The position numbers were made by a program, and so were the translations under genes. A stretch of DNA of 64,000 bases from Alteromonadaceae bacterium (GTDB taxonomy: Bacteria > Pseudomonadota > Gammaproteobacteria > Enterobacterales > Alteromonadaceae), in NCBI GenBank assembly GCA_013373625.1, contig JABXHM010000016.1:1-64000 (forward strand), written 5' to 3'. Of the stretch, positions 26,343 through 35,485 are shown piece after piece. How positions within the stretch are numbered: the stretch's first letter is position 1; each line of letters starts with the position of its first letter. The notes beneath the pieces were generated by a model. That model was not told where the DNA came from and searched no databases. It worked only from the letters and a program-made list of their open reading frames with translations.

Positions 26343-26981
26343 TTAATCAAACAGTTTCCAAAACCAACTTTTTTGCAGGTCGTCTTCACAGGTTTTGAGT
26401 TGCGAAGCGTAACGCAGAGAACGACTTTTAACGCGCCTGGCAACTTCGACTAACCAACCTTTACGAAGGTACGTCTTACGCCGGTAGCCGCCCCAGCCCT
26501 CGTGATAATTGAGGTACTGCGCATTCGCATCCCATTTTGAAATACCATTCATAGAATGGGTTTTACTTATAAACCAGCCCATAAAATCAATGGCGTCTTC
26601 AAAATCGTCCCGATCAGCGCCTGAATTGCCGGTCTCGCGAATGTAATCACTCCAGGTCGGCGTTTTTGCCTGCGAATACCCATAGGCAGAACTCACTCGC
26701 CCCCAGGGAATAAGACCAAACAAAATGTAATCCCTTGGCGGCAGTGCATCGTGACGAAAAGAACTTTCCTGATACATCATCGCCATAGGAACATGTATGG
26801 GCACACCCCACTTATCCCGCATATCGGCGGCAGCGTCGTACCAGTCTTCTTTTTCGAAGAAAATTTCACACAAGTTGCTGGTGTCCTTTGGTGGCGTTGT
26901 CGCACAGCCCACGAGGAACATAGGTAGCATCACCAGCAAGCCGGAAAAAAAGATACAAATATTTTTGAACTTTTTGTACAT
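26343..26981 (-). CDS. Murein lytic transglycosylase-like lipoprotein (SLT fold)
   Basis: This 212-residue lipoprotein has a signal peptide ending in the lipobox LVGC, so it is anchored to a membrane. The mature part resembles SLT-type transglycosylases. MAMMYQESSFRHDA carries the expected catalytic glutamate, SAYGYSQAKTPTWSDY is the second SLT motif, and NYHEGWGGYRRKTY is the substrate-binding end. Such enzymes cut glycan strands of peptidoglycan. ATG 26981 gives the usual signal peptide, and a longer in-frame start is less likely. The gene follows gshA on the same strand but is probably independent. Confidence 0.85.
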   Translation of the reverse strand: MYKKFKNICIFFSGLLVMLPMFLVGCATTPPKDTSNLCEIFFEKEDWYDAAADMRDKWGVPIHVPMAMMYQESSFRHDALPPRDYILFGLIPWGRVSSAYGYSQAKTPTWSDYIRETGNSGADRDDFEDAIDFMGWFISKTHSMNGISKWDANAQYLNYHEGWGGYRRKTYLRKGWLVEVARRVKSRSLRYASQLKTCEDDLQKSWFWKLFD

Positions 26982-27033
26982 ACAGTGTCCAAACTTATGT
27001 TCCGAAAGTGTGTTTCCCTGGAACAAATTCTTA

Positions 27034-27061
27034 TGCCTGACCCTTGTCAGGCATTTTTTTT
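27034..27061 (+). terminator. Plus-strand terminator overlapping the gshA stop codon
   Basis: TGCCTGAC/GTCAGGCA with loop CCTT is followed by eight T on the plus strand. The T run is the complement of the last gshA lysine and asparagine codons, and the gshA stop lies in the stem. It would stop antisense transcription entering gshA. Confidence 0.7.
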
Positions 27062-28654
27062 GGCTGCTTCACGAGCAAAGTAATCATCAATAAACTGATT
27101 AAAGGGTAACGTATCTGCAGCCTCAACCTCTTGCTGAGCTAAGATTGAGCGTTCTGCTTCGCCAACAAAATCCGCTGTATTTTTATAATGATAGGTGAAA
27201 TCGCTAATTTGCTGCCGGTAGTTATTGGCCAAATCGCGCCCCACTGCGGCATTGTCGCCCTCGCTGAGTAATTTATTTAACCACCGACCAGAATACGTTA
27301 ATTCAGGGGACTCTATTTTTTGCCATTCACGCTTCACCGCCGCGGAATAGCGTCCATCGCCATCATTTTGATCCATTAATTCGGCAATCGTTACATATCG
27401 GTCAAACAATTGTTTCGCCCAATCCTGCATTGCAACTTCGTCACCATTTTGTACCAACGTTAGGCCGGGCTTGCGACCTTCCAGAACGACTCTGTTTAAA
27501 TTTACGTCAGTCTCTTTATAACGCTCCGCGTCAAACTGTGGGCTGTCGGTCATCAAACAACTCAGTAAAAATACGTCCAGAAAATCAATTTGCTCGCGGC
27601 TTATCCCAATCGGACTGAAAGGGTTAACATCCAACGCGCGGACTTCTATGTAATCTACGCCTCGCAGTGCCAGGGCATCGGTGGGCTTTTCACCTGACGC
27701 TGTTGGTTGCTTGGGTCGAATAGGCGAATAAAATTCATTTTCGATCTGTAGCACGTTTTTACTGAGTTGCTGATAATCGCCACCTTCACCCGCGGCAAAA
27801 TGCGCGTAGTTTTGTGAAGGGGTATACATTGCTTCTCTCAATAACCGCACATAAGAATCAAGAGAGTTATAACAAATACGTAACGATGACTGCTCATTAC
27901 TGGTATAGCCTAATCCACTCATTCGTAGTGACGTAGCGTAAGGAAGATACAAGGTTCCACGCCCCAGCTTTTTAAATTCAAGGCCGTGCTCACGGCCTTC
28001 AACAAATGAACTACACAGTGCCGGTGATGCACCAAAAAGATAAGGAATAAGCCAGCAACTGCGTCGATAATTACGGATCATGCTAAAATACTGTTCCGAG
28101 ATCCACGCTTGCGACGGCTCTACGCCTTTTTGCCCGGCCAGTTGTTGCCAAAAACCAAGAGGCACAGAAAAGTTAAAATGAACGCCCGAAATGACCTGCA
28201 TCATACTGCCATAACGGTTGCGTAAGCCCATTCGATAAGCTTTTTTCATTTTGCCTACATTCGATTCGCCAAAATAGGCAATGGGAATTTCGGCTTCATT
28301 TTCGATAAAGCAGGGCATACTGAGCGGCCACAAGCGCTCTTCGCCAATGTTCTCTAACGTAAACTTGTGAACATCTTCAAGTTGCGCCAACGTTTTATCT
28401 GCGTCGGACTCAGGTGGTGTGATGAACTCCAGCAACGACTCTGAGTAATCAGTCGTGATACTGTCATGGGTTAACGCCGCTCCCAGCGCTTTGGGATGTG
28501 GTGTTAATGCCAGTGTTCCTTCAGGATTTATACGTAAGCATTCTCGTTCAACACCACGTTTAATTGCACTCAAAGAGGCAAATGCGCCATTTTGTTTTAG
28601 CGCGTCTAAATCGTATGAAAGGTCGTGAGTCAATGGGCGCAATGTCGGTTCCAT
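27047..28654 (-). CDS. gshA: Glutamate-cysteine ligase
   Basis: GshA joins glutamate and cysteine through a gamma-peptide bond using ATP, the first and limiting step of glutathione synthesis. The 535-residue protein fits the gammaproteobacterial GshA type (about 518 in E. coli). Recognisable are GVERECLRINPEG near the N-terminus, TTDYSESLLEFITPP, and the segment VISGVHFNFSVP in the ATP-grasp-unrelated GCS fold. Glutathione made here would serve gloA and grxD in this window. No gshB is present. The stop codon lies inside a hairpin. Confidence 0.95.
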   Translation of the reverse strand: MEPTLRPLTHDLSYDLDALKQNGAFASLSAIKRGVERECLRINPEGTLALTPHPKALGAALTHDSITTDYSESLLEFITPPESDADKTLAQLEDVHKFTLENIGEERLWPLSMPCFIENEAEIPIAYFGESNVGKMKKAYRMGLRNRYGSMMQVISGVHFNFSVPLGFWQQLAGQKGVEPSQAWISEQYFSMIRNYRRSCWLIPYLFGASPALCSSFVEGREHGLEFKKLGRGTLYLPYATSLRMSGLGYTSNEQSSLRICYNSLDSYVRLLREAMYTPSQNYAHFAAGEGGDYQQLSKNVLQIENEFYSPIRPKQPTASGEKPTDALALRGVDYIEVRALDVNPFSPIGISREQIDFLDVFLLSCLMTDSPQFDAERYKETDVNLNRVVLEGRKPGLTLVQNGDEVAMQDWAKQLFDRYVTIAELMDQNDGDGRYSAAVKREWQKIESPELTYSGRWLNKLLSEGDNAAVGRDLANNYRQQISDFTYHYKNTADFVGEAERSILAQQEVEAADTLPFNQFIDDYFAREAAKKNA

Positions 28655-28766
28655 ATTGTCGTTTGCGGCTTACAGTTGTTGCAAGACGGTGGGTAATGGC
28701 CGGTATATTATCAATATATGATTACCGACCAAAGCATAAATCGTAACAGTTAATATCAATTTTGTA

Positions 28767-31580
28767 TCAAAATACGATTTCTCGAACAGGAATATTCAAT
28801 GCTTCTAGCTGTGGCATAATGACTTGTTTGTCGCCAGCTATGACTATTTGCAGGTCGTTTGGGGCCAGTTCACGCTGAGCAATGCTGTCTATGCTCGCTT
28901 TATTCATACCCAACAAAATAGCTTTTTGCTGTTTTTTATAATTTACGGGTAAATCATAGGCGAGTAAACGTCTTAAGAATGATGCTTTATCCAGCGGCGT
29001 TTCATATTCCAGCGCCTCACTCAGGGTAAATGCATTTTGCATATACTGCAGTTCCTGGCGGCTGATACCTTGCTCTTTATAACGTTCAATTTCTTTGAGC
29101 AATTCTTCAATTCCAGCTCCTGTATACCCCTGTTTTAAATCAGCGCCGGCTTCAAACCACCCTAATGTTTTCCCCCCATTAAATGCCGAAAAAGCTCCGT
29201 AGGTATAACCTTTGTCTTCGCGGAGGTTAAGATTAATACGACTGTTAAAGTCATCACCAAGCGGAAAGTTCATTAACTGGGCAAGAAAATAATCGCCTGT
29301 GGCATCATAAGGCATGGCACGTTTAACCATTCGCACTGAGCTTTGCGCAGCCCCTGGTACATCAACAATAAATACCTGTTGGCGCTCATAGGTTGGAAAC
29401 TGACCATATTCAGCAATGCTGTAGTCATCGCCCTGCCAGTCGTTAATAAAACTAAAGTAATCCGTTATCTGGCCTGGCCTCATGTCTCCAACGACCACTA
29501 AAGTGCCCTTTGCCGGCACATAATATTGTGCATAAAACTGTTTGATGTCGTGAAGGGTTATGCGCTCAATCGTTTCAACGGTGCCCCCCGGAGGTAAGCC
29601 GATACGGTTATCATCGCCCCACAATACTGCCGTTTTTGCGCGCTCTAACAGCGCATTCGGCTCTTTATCCTGCGCGTTTAAGTTGTCCAGCATTTGCTGT
29701 TTTATTCTGCTGAAATCCGCTTCAGTAAACGCCGGGTTAAACAGTTTTTCCTTTAGTAAATCAAGGGTCTCCGGTAAATATTCGGTCAGGCTGGATACAT
29801 AAACCTGCGTGTAGCGACCGTTACTGGCAAAACTGATCGATGAGCCCAGTTTGGCCAGCGCATTCGACATGGCTTCGTTACTGTAGTGCTTAGTTGTTTC
29901 ATTCATCATCACTGCGGTAAAGGCAGACAATCCTGCTTTTTCTTTAGGGTCAAGCAACATGCCCCCGTCGAGATCCAGGGTAAAGGTAACGGTTGGCGTT
30001 TCGCGATTCGTAACGCCCAGTACCTGAATGCCATTGGATAATTTAAGCTGCCAAAAACTCGGAATACTAATAACCGGTGGCTCGCCGGCGGCGGGTATAA
30101 CACTGCGGTCAAACGATGATTCCAAAGTATTCTCAGCGACAACTGGCGTCGAATCTGAGGGCAGATAATGCCGCTCTGGCCGCGCCTGCGTTGGTGCAGC
30201 GACAGCCAATTCAGCTTTACCTTCAGGCACCACGCTTAATACAACTGCCGGCTGCCCTTTAATATAGTCATTAAACACCCGATAGACATCTTCTTTTGTC
30301 ACCCGGTTATAACGCTCCACGTCGGCATTAATAAGGTCGGGTTCATCAAAGAAGGTTTCGTTGTACGCCAGCGTAGATACCTTGCCACTGACACTTTGCA
30401 AACCGTAAATGGTTGAGGCTTTGATATTGGCTTTAACCCGGGCCAGAGCGTCATCATCGAAAGGTCGATTTTCAAAATCATTAAGAATGGTCTGAATAGC
30501 CTTGTAGATGTCAGTCAAAGACTGGCCAGATTCCGGTGATACCAGGCCCACCAGGTTAAATTCGCAAGCAAGTTCGCTGCATGGATGCGACACTCCGGCC
30601 TGGGCAACTTTGCCCGTTTTAACCAGTTTTTCGTAGAAGATTGACGTTTTACCACTGCCCAGAATATTAGCCAGCACATCAAGCGCTGCTTCGTCTTCGT
30701 GACGCGCATACACGGTTGGCAAAACCACCTGCACGAGGGGTAAGTGGATATTATCTTCCATAGTAATAAAACGATTATCGCTCAACGTTGCGGGTTGCGG
30801 CGCTTGTCTGTTCACTTCTGGTCCGCGAGGTAATGAACCAAAGTATTTTTTTATCCAGGCTTTTGTTTGTGCGATATCAATATCGCCACCAATCGATAAC
30901 ACCGCATTGTTCGGGCCATACCAGCGCTTAAAAAAGGCTTTCAGATCGTTCACATTTACCCTGTCGAGATCTTCCACATAACCAATGGTTAACCAGGAAT
31001 AAGGATGACCGGCAGGATACAACGCTTCCGCAATACGTTCGTGACGCTGTGCATAAGGTTGATTGTCAATACGTTCTGCACGTTCGTTTTTTACCGTTTC
31101 ACGTTGTACTTCAAACTTTTCCTGCGTTACTGCTGGCAGTAAAAAGCCCATTCTGTCGGCTTCCAGCCATAATACTTTTTCCAATTGATTGGCCGGCACA
31201 GTCTGGTAATAATTGGTGCGGTCACGATTAGTTGAGCCATTTAGGGTGCCGCCGGCATCGGTGATCAACTTAAAGTGCTGTTCGTCTGCCACATTCGCCG
31301 ACCCCTGAAACATCATATGCTCAAAAAAATGGGCAAAACCGCTTTTTCCCGGTTCCTCTCTGGCAGACCCTACATGATAAGTCACATCAACGTGTACCAA
31401 CGGATCTGAATGGTCCTCATGTAAAATGATTGTCAGGCCATTGTCGAGTTGATATTTTTCATAATCAATGGCGACTGCCTGTGCTACACTTTTTGAAGTA
31501 CCAGATGAGCTACTGGTTGTCTGGCTGCACCCAAAGAGAAAGCAGGCGAGAAAACCTAAAACGATAAATCTAAACAACAT
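28767..31580 (-). CDS. M16-family zinc metalloprotease lipoprotein
   Basis: This 937-residue pitrilysin-type protease has a lipobox (FLFGC, Cys18), so it is probably attached to a membrane and faces the periplasm. Two M16 units are seen. The first carries the inverted zinc motif HFFEH (His84, Glu87, His88), with the distal glutamate in the RETVKNERAER segment. The second, from about residue 510, lacks the motif, as in other two-domain M16 enzymes in which it shapes the chamber. Such enzymes degrade peptides. The gene is divergent from the Hpt gene. Confidence 0.92.
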   Translation of the reverse strand: MLFRFIVLGFLACFLFGCSQTTSSSSGTSKSVAQAVAIDYEKYQLDNGLTIILHEDHSDPLVHVDVTYHVGSAREEPGKSGFAHFFEHMMFQGSANVADEQHFKLITDAGGTLNGSTNRDRTNYYQTVPANQLEKVLWLEADRMGFLLPAVTQEKFEVQRETVKNERAERIDNQPYAQRHERIAEALYPAGHPYSWLTIGYVEDLDRVNVNDLKAFFKRWYGPNNAVLSIGGDIDIAQTKAWIKKYFGSLPRGPEVNRQAPQPATLSDNRFITMEDNIHLPLVQVVLPTVYARHEDEAALDVLANILGSGKTSIFYEKLVKTGKVAQAGVSHPCSELACEFNLVGLVSPESGQSLTDIYKAIQTILNDFENRPFDDDALARVKANIKASTIYGLQSVSGKVSTLAYNETFFDEPDLINADVERYNRVTKEDVYRVFNDYIKGQPAVVLSVVPEGKAELAVAAPTQARPERHYLPSDSTPVVAENTLESSFDRSVIPAAGEPPVISIPSFWQLKLSNGIQVLGVTNRETPTVTFTLDLDGGMLLDPKEKAGLSAFTAVMMNETTKHYSNEAMSNALAKLGSSISFASNGRYTQVYVSSLTEYLPETLDLLKEKLFNPAFTEADFSRIKQQMLDNLNAQDKEPNALLERAKTAVLWGDDNRIGLPPGGTVETIERITLHDIKQFYAQYYVPAKGTLVVVGDMRPGQITDYFSFINDWQGDDYSIAEYGQFPTYERQQVFIVDVPGAAQSSVRMVKRAMPYDATGDYFLAQLMNFPLGDDFNSRINLNLREDKGYTYGAFSAFNGGKTLGWFEAGADLKQGYTGAGIEELLKEIERYKEQGISRQELQYMQNAFTLSEALEYETPLDKASFLRRLLAYDLPVNYKKQQKAILLGMNKASIDSIAQRELAPNDLQIVIAGDKQVIMPQLEALNIPVREIVF

Positions 31581-31747
31581 TAAACATTCCGGGATAAACA
31601 GGTGTAAAAAAAATTCAAAGCCTACCGTGAGGTTTTTTAAACTGAATTTGACAACATTAACAAAAAATATAACTAAAAGTGTACCGTAAATCTTGTGCGA
31701 TGTAGAAATAAATCCAACTAATACCTATATTGAATTATCAGGAACTT

Positions 31748-32311
31748 ATGCAAGAAAATGTGATGATTATAGATTTTGAATTTGGCCTTCGTCAGCTGAA
31801 CGGCAATAAAAGTTTGTTATTTCGTCTGCTGCGTAAATTTGCTGCTGAGTATCGCGACCTGGACACCCGCTTGCAAGCACTGGTGGGTGCTGAGAGTATC
31901 CAGGAGGCTGAAGACTTGGTTCACACCCTTAAGGGAGTATCTGGCAACCTCGGTTGCAATGCCGTTTATCAGGACAGTCGTTTGGTCAATGAGCAGTTAA
32001 AACACGGTGAGCCCGACGCATCATCAATGCAAAGTTTGTTCGATAATCTCAGTAAAACGTTAGCGGTAATAGATGATTTGCCGGATGCAGAAAATGCAGC
32101 GGCTCCGGTGGCTAAGCCTGACGAGCACCTCGAAACCCTAAAGGCGTTTTCTCAAGCACTCGAACAGCACGAATATATTAATGACGAAAAGCTGGCAAAC
32201 TGGTTAGCAACATTATCCCTGCCATCTTCGCAACAAGCACAGCTAACTTCGGCAGTCACCAGTCTCGATTATGATCAGGCATTAACCATACTCGCAACCG
32301 TGAAAAACTAA
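31748..32311 (+). CDS. Stand-alone Hpt phosphotransfer protein
   Basis: The 187-residue protein has an N-terminal Hpt domain (about 1-100) with the phospho-accepting His59 in LVHTLKGVSGNLGC. An acidic linker follows, then a C-terminal helical region (about 120-187) with no recognised domain. Hpt proteins pass phosphate between a hybrid kinase receiver and a final response regulator. No kinase or regulator is nearby, so its partners are elsewhere. ATG 31748 follows AGGAA. An upstream TTG at 31730 is possible. The pseudouridine synthase starts three bases after its stop. Confidence 0.85.
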   Translation: MQENVMIIDFEFGLRQLNGNKSLLFRLLRKFAAEYRDLDTRLQALVGAESIQEAEDLVHTLKGVSGNLGCNAVYQDSRLVNEQLKHGEPDASSMQSLFDNLSKTLAVIDDLPDAENAAAPVAKPDEHLETLKAFSQALEQHEYINDEKLANWLATLSLPSSQQAQLTSAVTSLDYDQALTILATVKN

Positions 32312-32313
32312 CA

Positions 32314-33006
32314 GTGGAAGTGCTGTTTGAACACAATGACTTTATTGTCGTACATAAATTACCTGGCGTTACCATGCACGACCGTGAAACAGGGATTGTA
32401 CGGCAATGCGAACAGGCGCTGAACCTGACCGGTTTACACCTGGTTCATCGACTCGACGATGTTACTTCAGGCTGTTTGATCCTGGCTCGTCATCCTGAGT
32501 GTGCAGCAATTTTCGAACACCTTTTTCGCGAACATCGGGTGCAAAAGTACTACCTGGCGCTGGTCGATAAAAAACCTAAGAAAAAGCAAGGTACAGTTAA
32601 AGGCGATATGAAAAACCGCCGTAATGGCCAGCACATACTGCTTAAAAGTCAGCAGAATCCCGCCATTACGCAGTTTTTCAGCTACGGTTTTGCCGATGCT
32701 CCCCGCATTATGCTCATTAAGCCACTGAGCGGTAAAACACACCAGATCAGAGTCGCCATGAAAAGCCTGGGCAGTCCTATTGCAGGCGATACTCTCTATG
32801 GTGCTACACCTGATGATCGAACCTACCTGCACGCCTGGGGTTTACAATTCAGCTACCATGGTGACGATATCAGTGTGTTCTGTCGCCCTCAGTCTGGCCG
32901 CCATTTTTTAGCCCCGGCCTTTACCGGTTGGTTAAACAAGGCGCCCGTCCCTGACGAGCTGAATTGGCCTAAGACGTCTACCGCTGCCCCCGTCAGCCCG
33001 CAATAG
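32314..33006 (+). CDS. RluA-family RNA pseudouridine synthase
   Basis: This 230-residue enzyme isomerises uridine to pseudouridine in rRNA or tRNA. The catalytic motif is HRLDDVTSG with Asp48. The RluA family hallmarks KYYLALV and PLSGKTHQIRVAMKSLGSPIAGDTLYG are present. There is no S4 domain, and length fits the small TruC/RluA-like group. The target site is unknown. GTG 32314 is the likely start, giving MEVLFEHNDFIVVHK. It is packed between the Hpt and panE genes. Confidence 0.92.
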   Translation: MEVLFEHNDFIVVHKLPGVTMHDRETGIVRQCEQALNLTGLHLVHRLDDVTSGCLILARHPECAAIFEHLFREHRVQKYYLALVDKKPKKKQGTVKGDMKNRRNGQHILLKSQQNPAITQFFSYGFADAPRIMLIKPLSGKTHQIRVAMKSLGSPIAGDTLYGATPDDRTYLHAWGLQFSYHGDDISVFCRPQSGRHFLAPAFTGWLNKAPVPDELNWPKTSTAAPVSPQ

Positions 33007-33008
33007 TT

Positions 33009-33905
33009 ATGACGACTATGATAACTATTGTTGGCAGTGGTGCCATTGGCGGGCTTTGTGCAGCCGGCGCGCAACAGGCCAGTGCTCCGTATCGCTTATT
33101 AGCCAGAAGCGGCTCAACCGCCTTGCAGTCTGTAAAACTACAGGATGGTCATCGTATCAGGCTTAAAACAGTGACCGATAATCCAACGGTTACATTAACG
33201 GCGAATGACGTGCTAATTTTACCGCTTAAAGTGTTTCAACTCAGCGCGGCAATGACGTATTGGCAGCCTCTGCTTTCAACGCAAACGCCGGTAATCCTGT
33301 TACATAATGGTATGGGCGGTATGGAGCTGGCAAATCAGTTTTTACCGGATAACCCGGTATACCTGGCGACCACCAGCCATGGCGCATTAAAAACGGCCCC
33401 AACCGAGGTGCGCCATACCGGCAAAGGTCAAACCATGCTGGGCTTATCGCCCTGCCATCGCGGTTCAGCCAAACTGAATACGCACATTACTACCATTATG
33501 GAATGTTGTATTGGCCCGGTGACCTGGCGAGAAGACATACTGTTTGCGCTGTGGCAAAAGCTCGCGATTAACTGCGCTATAAACCCCTTAACGGCCATGC
33601 ATGACATCCGCAATGGCGAACTCATCGATGCCGCACACCGCACTACCATAGAAGCGATAATCAAAGAGGTTTGTAACGTTGCCATAGCGTGTGGTGTTGA
33701 GCTGGACTTCAGTTCAATGCTAGCGCAGGTATTTGATGTGATAAACCTGACAGCGGATAACTATTCCAGTATGCATCAGGATGTTACGCATCATCGCCCT
33801 ACTGAAATAGATGCTATTACGGGGTATATTATTGCCCAGGCAAAGAAAAAGGGTATTGATGTGCCCATCAATACCCTTTTGTACAATACAATAAAACGCC
33901 GTTAA
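33009..33905 (+). CDS. panE: 2-dehydropantoate 2-reductase family protein
   Basis: This 298-residue protein resembles ketopantoate reductase, which uses NADPH to make pantoate for coenzyme A. The nucleotide-binding GSGAIGG starts at residue 9. Catalytic-lysine and substrate-binding segments are seen as WQKLAINCAINPLTA and SSMHQDVTHHRPTEIDAITGY. Some homologues of this size act on other 2-keto acids, so the substrate is probable rather than proved. It starts two bases after the pseudouridine synthase. A terminator-like hairpin is embedded in its last codons. Confidence 0.88.
   Translation: MTTMITIVGSGAIGGLCAAGAQQASAPYRLLARSGSTALQSVKLQDGHRIRLKTVTDNPTVTLTANDVLILPLKVFQLSAAMTYWQPLLSTQTPVILLHNGMGGMELANQFLPDNPVYLATTSHGALKTAPTEVRHTGKGQTMLGLSPCHRGSAKLNTHITTIMECCIGPVTWREDILFALWQKLAINCAINPLTAMHDIRNGELIDAAHRTTIEAIIKEVCNVAIACGVELDFSSMLAQVFDVINLTADNYSSMHQDVTHHRPTEIDAITGYIIAQAKKKGIDVPINTLLYNTIKRR
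33847..33880. terminator. Terminator hairpin embedded in panE 3' end
   Basis: A perfect 15-bp stem, AAAAGGGTATTGATG with its complement, and a 4-base loop TGCC lie inside the panE coding sequence 22 bases before its stop. On the minus strand it is followed by TTTTTCTTTG, so it most likely ends lysS transcripts, and it may serve both genes. Confidence 0.8.
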
Positions 33906-33908
33906 GAC

Positions 33909-35459
33909 TTACTCGCTATCTTGTTGCGCTTGCGGCTTCATATGCGGGAACAAGATAACGTCTTTAATGGTCGGGCTGTCAGTAAATAACATAGTAAGGC
34001 GATCGATACCGATACCCTCACCGGCTGTTGGCGGTAAACCAAACTCCAGCGCGCGAATGTAATCTTCATCGAAGTGCATTGCCTCGTCGTCGCCAGCGTC
34101 TTTTTCTTCAACCTGCTTGCTGAAACGCTCAGCCTGATCTTCAGGATCATTAAGCTCGCTGAAGCCATTGGCCAATTCGCGTCCACCAACAAAGAACTCA
34201 AAACGATCGGTGATAAACGGGTTATCGTCGTTACGGCGTGCCAGCGGAGAAACTTCCCACGGATATTCAGTAATGAAAGTGGGTTGCTCAAGTTGTTCTT
34301 CAGCAGTCGCTTCAAATATTTCGCACAGATATTTACCCGCGCCCCAAATACCGTCTACTTCAGGCTCTTTAATATGAAACTGTTTAGCCATCGCTTTAAG
34401 TTCAGCTAAGTGCGCCTCCGGGTCGCGGATCGCAGCTTCATTGGCTTCCGGCCAGTATTTTAAAATCGCTTCGCCCATACTTAGGCGTTCAAAGGGTTGC
34501 CCAAAATCGTAATGCTTCTCTTCAATTACATTACCTTCGGTATCGCGCACTGTATTGACCAGCTTGGTGGTTCCAAGAATATCCTCTGCCAACGTACGTA
34601 GCATGTCTTCGGTCAGGTTCATCAGATCGTTATAATCGGCATAAGCCTGATAGAATTCCAGCATGGTAAACTCAGGATTATGCCGGGTGGATAATCCTTC
34701 ATTACGGAAATTACGGTTAATTTCGAAAACGCGCTCAAAACCACCGACCACTAACCGCTTGAGGTATAACTCAGGGGCAATACGCAAATACATTTCAATG
34801 TCGAGCGAGTTGTGATGGGTGACGAAAGGTTTAGCCGTTGCGCCACCGGGGATCACCTGCAACATGGGGGTTTCTACTTCGATGTAATCACGGGTAGTCA
34901 GATAGTTACGGATACCATTAACAATTTTGCTGCGTACAACAAACGTTTCGCGGGTTTTTTCACTGGTGATCAAATCCACATAACGCTGACGATATTTGGT
35001 TTCCTGATCGGTCAGGCCGTGGAACTTTTCAGGCAACGGACGCAAAGACTTGGTCAGCAATTCATAGCTTGCCATGTTCACATATAAGTCACCTTTACCC
35101 GACTTATGCAATGCACCCGCCACACCAATAATGTCACCAATGTCTAATGAGCCATAACGGGCTTTGAGATCTTTTTGAACAGTTTTATCAGCATAAGCCT
35201 GAATACGGCCGGTCATATCCTGAAGCAATAAAAACGGCCCACGTTTGGCCATTACCCGTCCGGCTACACTGACCTGGTTATCCTGCTCAACCAGGGTTTC
35301 TTTGTCCAGCTCACCGTATTTCGCTTGTAATTCTTCAGCGTAATGCTCGCGACGGAAACTGTTAGGAAAACCGTTTGCGCGACATTGTTCGCGAATAGCG
35401 CTGAGTTTAGCGCGACGCTCGGCAATCAATTTGTTTTCGTCGAGTTGTTGTTCGCTCAT
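33909..35459 (-). CDS. lysS: Lysyl-tRNA synthetase, class II
   Basis: LysS charges tRNA-Lys. The 516-residue protein has the N-terminal OB-fold for anticodon binding (about 60-155, with [12 protein letters not shown]) and the class II catalytic core with motif 2 ([19 protein letters not shown]) and motif 3 ([15 protein letters not shown]). It lies 26 bases downstream of prfB on the same strand, the conserved prfB-lysS order of E. coli. Confidence 0.97.
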   Translation of the reverse strand: MSEQQLDENKLIAERRAKLSAIREQCRANGFPNSFRREHYAEELQAKYGELDKETLVEQDNQVSVAGRVMAKRGPFLLLQDMTGRIQAYADKTVQKDLKARYGSLDIGDIIGVAGALHKSGKGDLYVNMASYELLTKSLRPLPEKFHGLTDQETKYRQRYVDLITSEKTRETFVVRSKIVNGIRNYLTTRDYIEVETPMLQVIPGGATAKPFVTHHNSLDIEMYLRIAPELYLKRLVVGGFERVFEINRNFRNEGLSTRHNPEFTMLEFYQAYADYNDLMNLTEDMLRTLAEDILGTTKLVNTVRDTEGNVIEEKHYDFGQPFERLSMGEAILKYWPEANEAAIRDPEAHLAELKAMAKQFHIKEPEVDGIWGAGKYLCEIFEATAEEQLEQPTFITEYPWEVSPLARRNDDNPFITDRFEFFVGGRELANGFSELNDPEDQAERFSKQVEEKDAGDDEAMHFDEDYIRALEFGLPPTAGEGIGIDRLTMLFTDSPTIKDVILFPHMKPQAQQDSE

Positions 35460-35485
35460 AGTTTATTCACTTAATTTTTGAGTTA

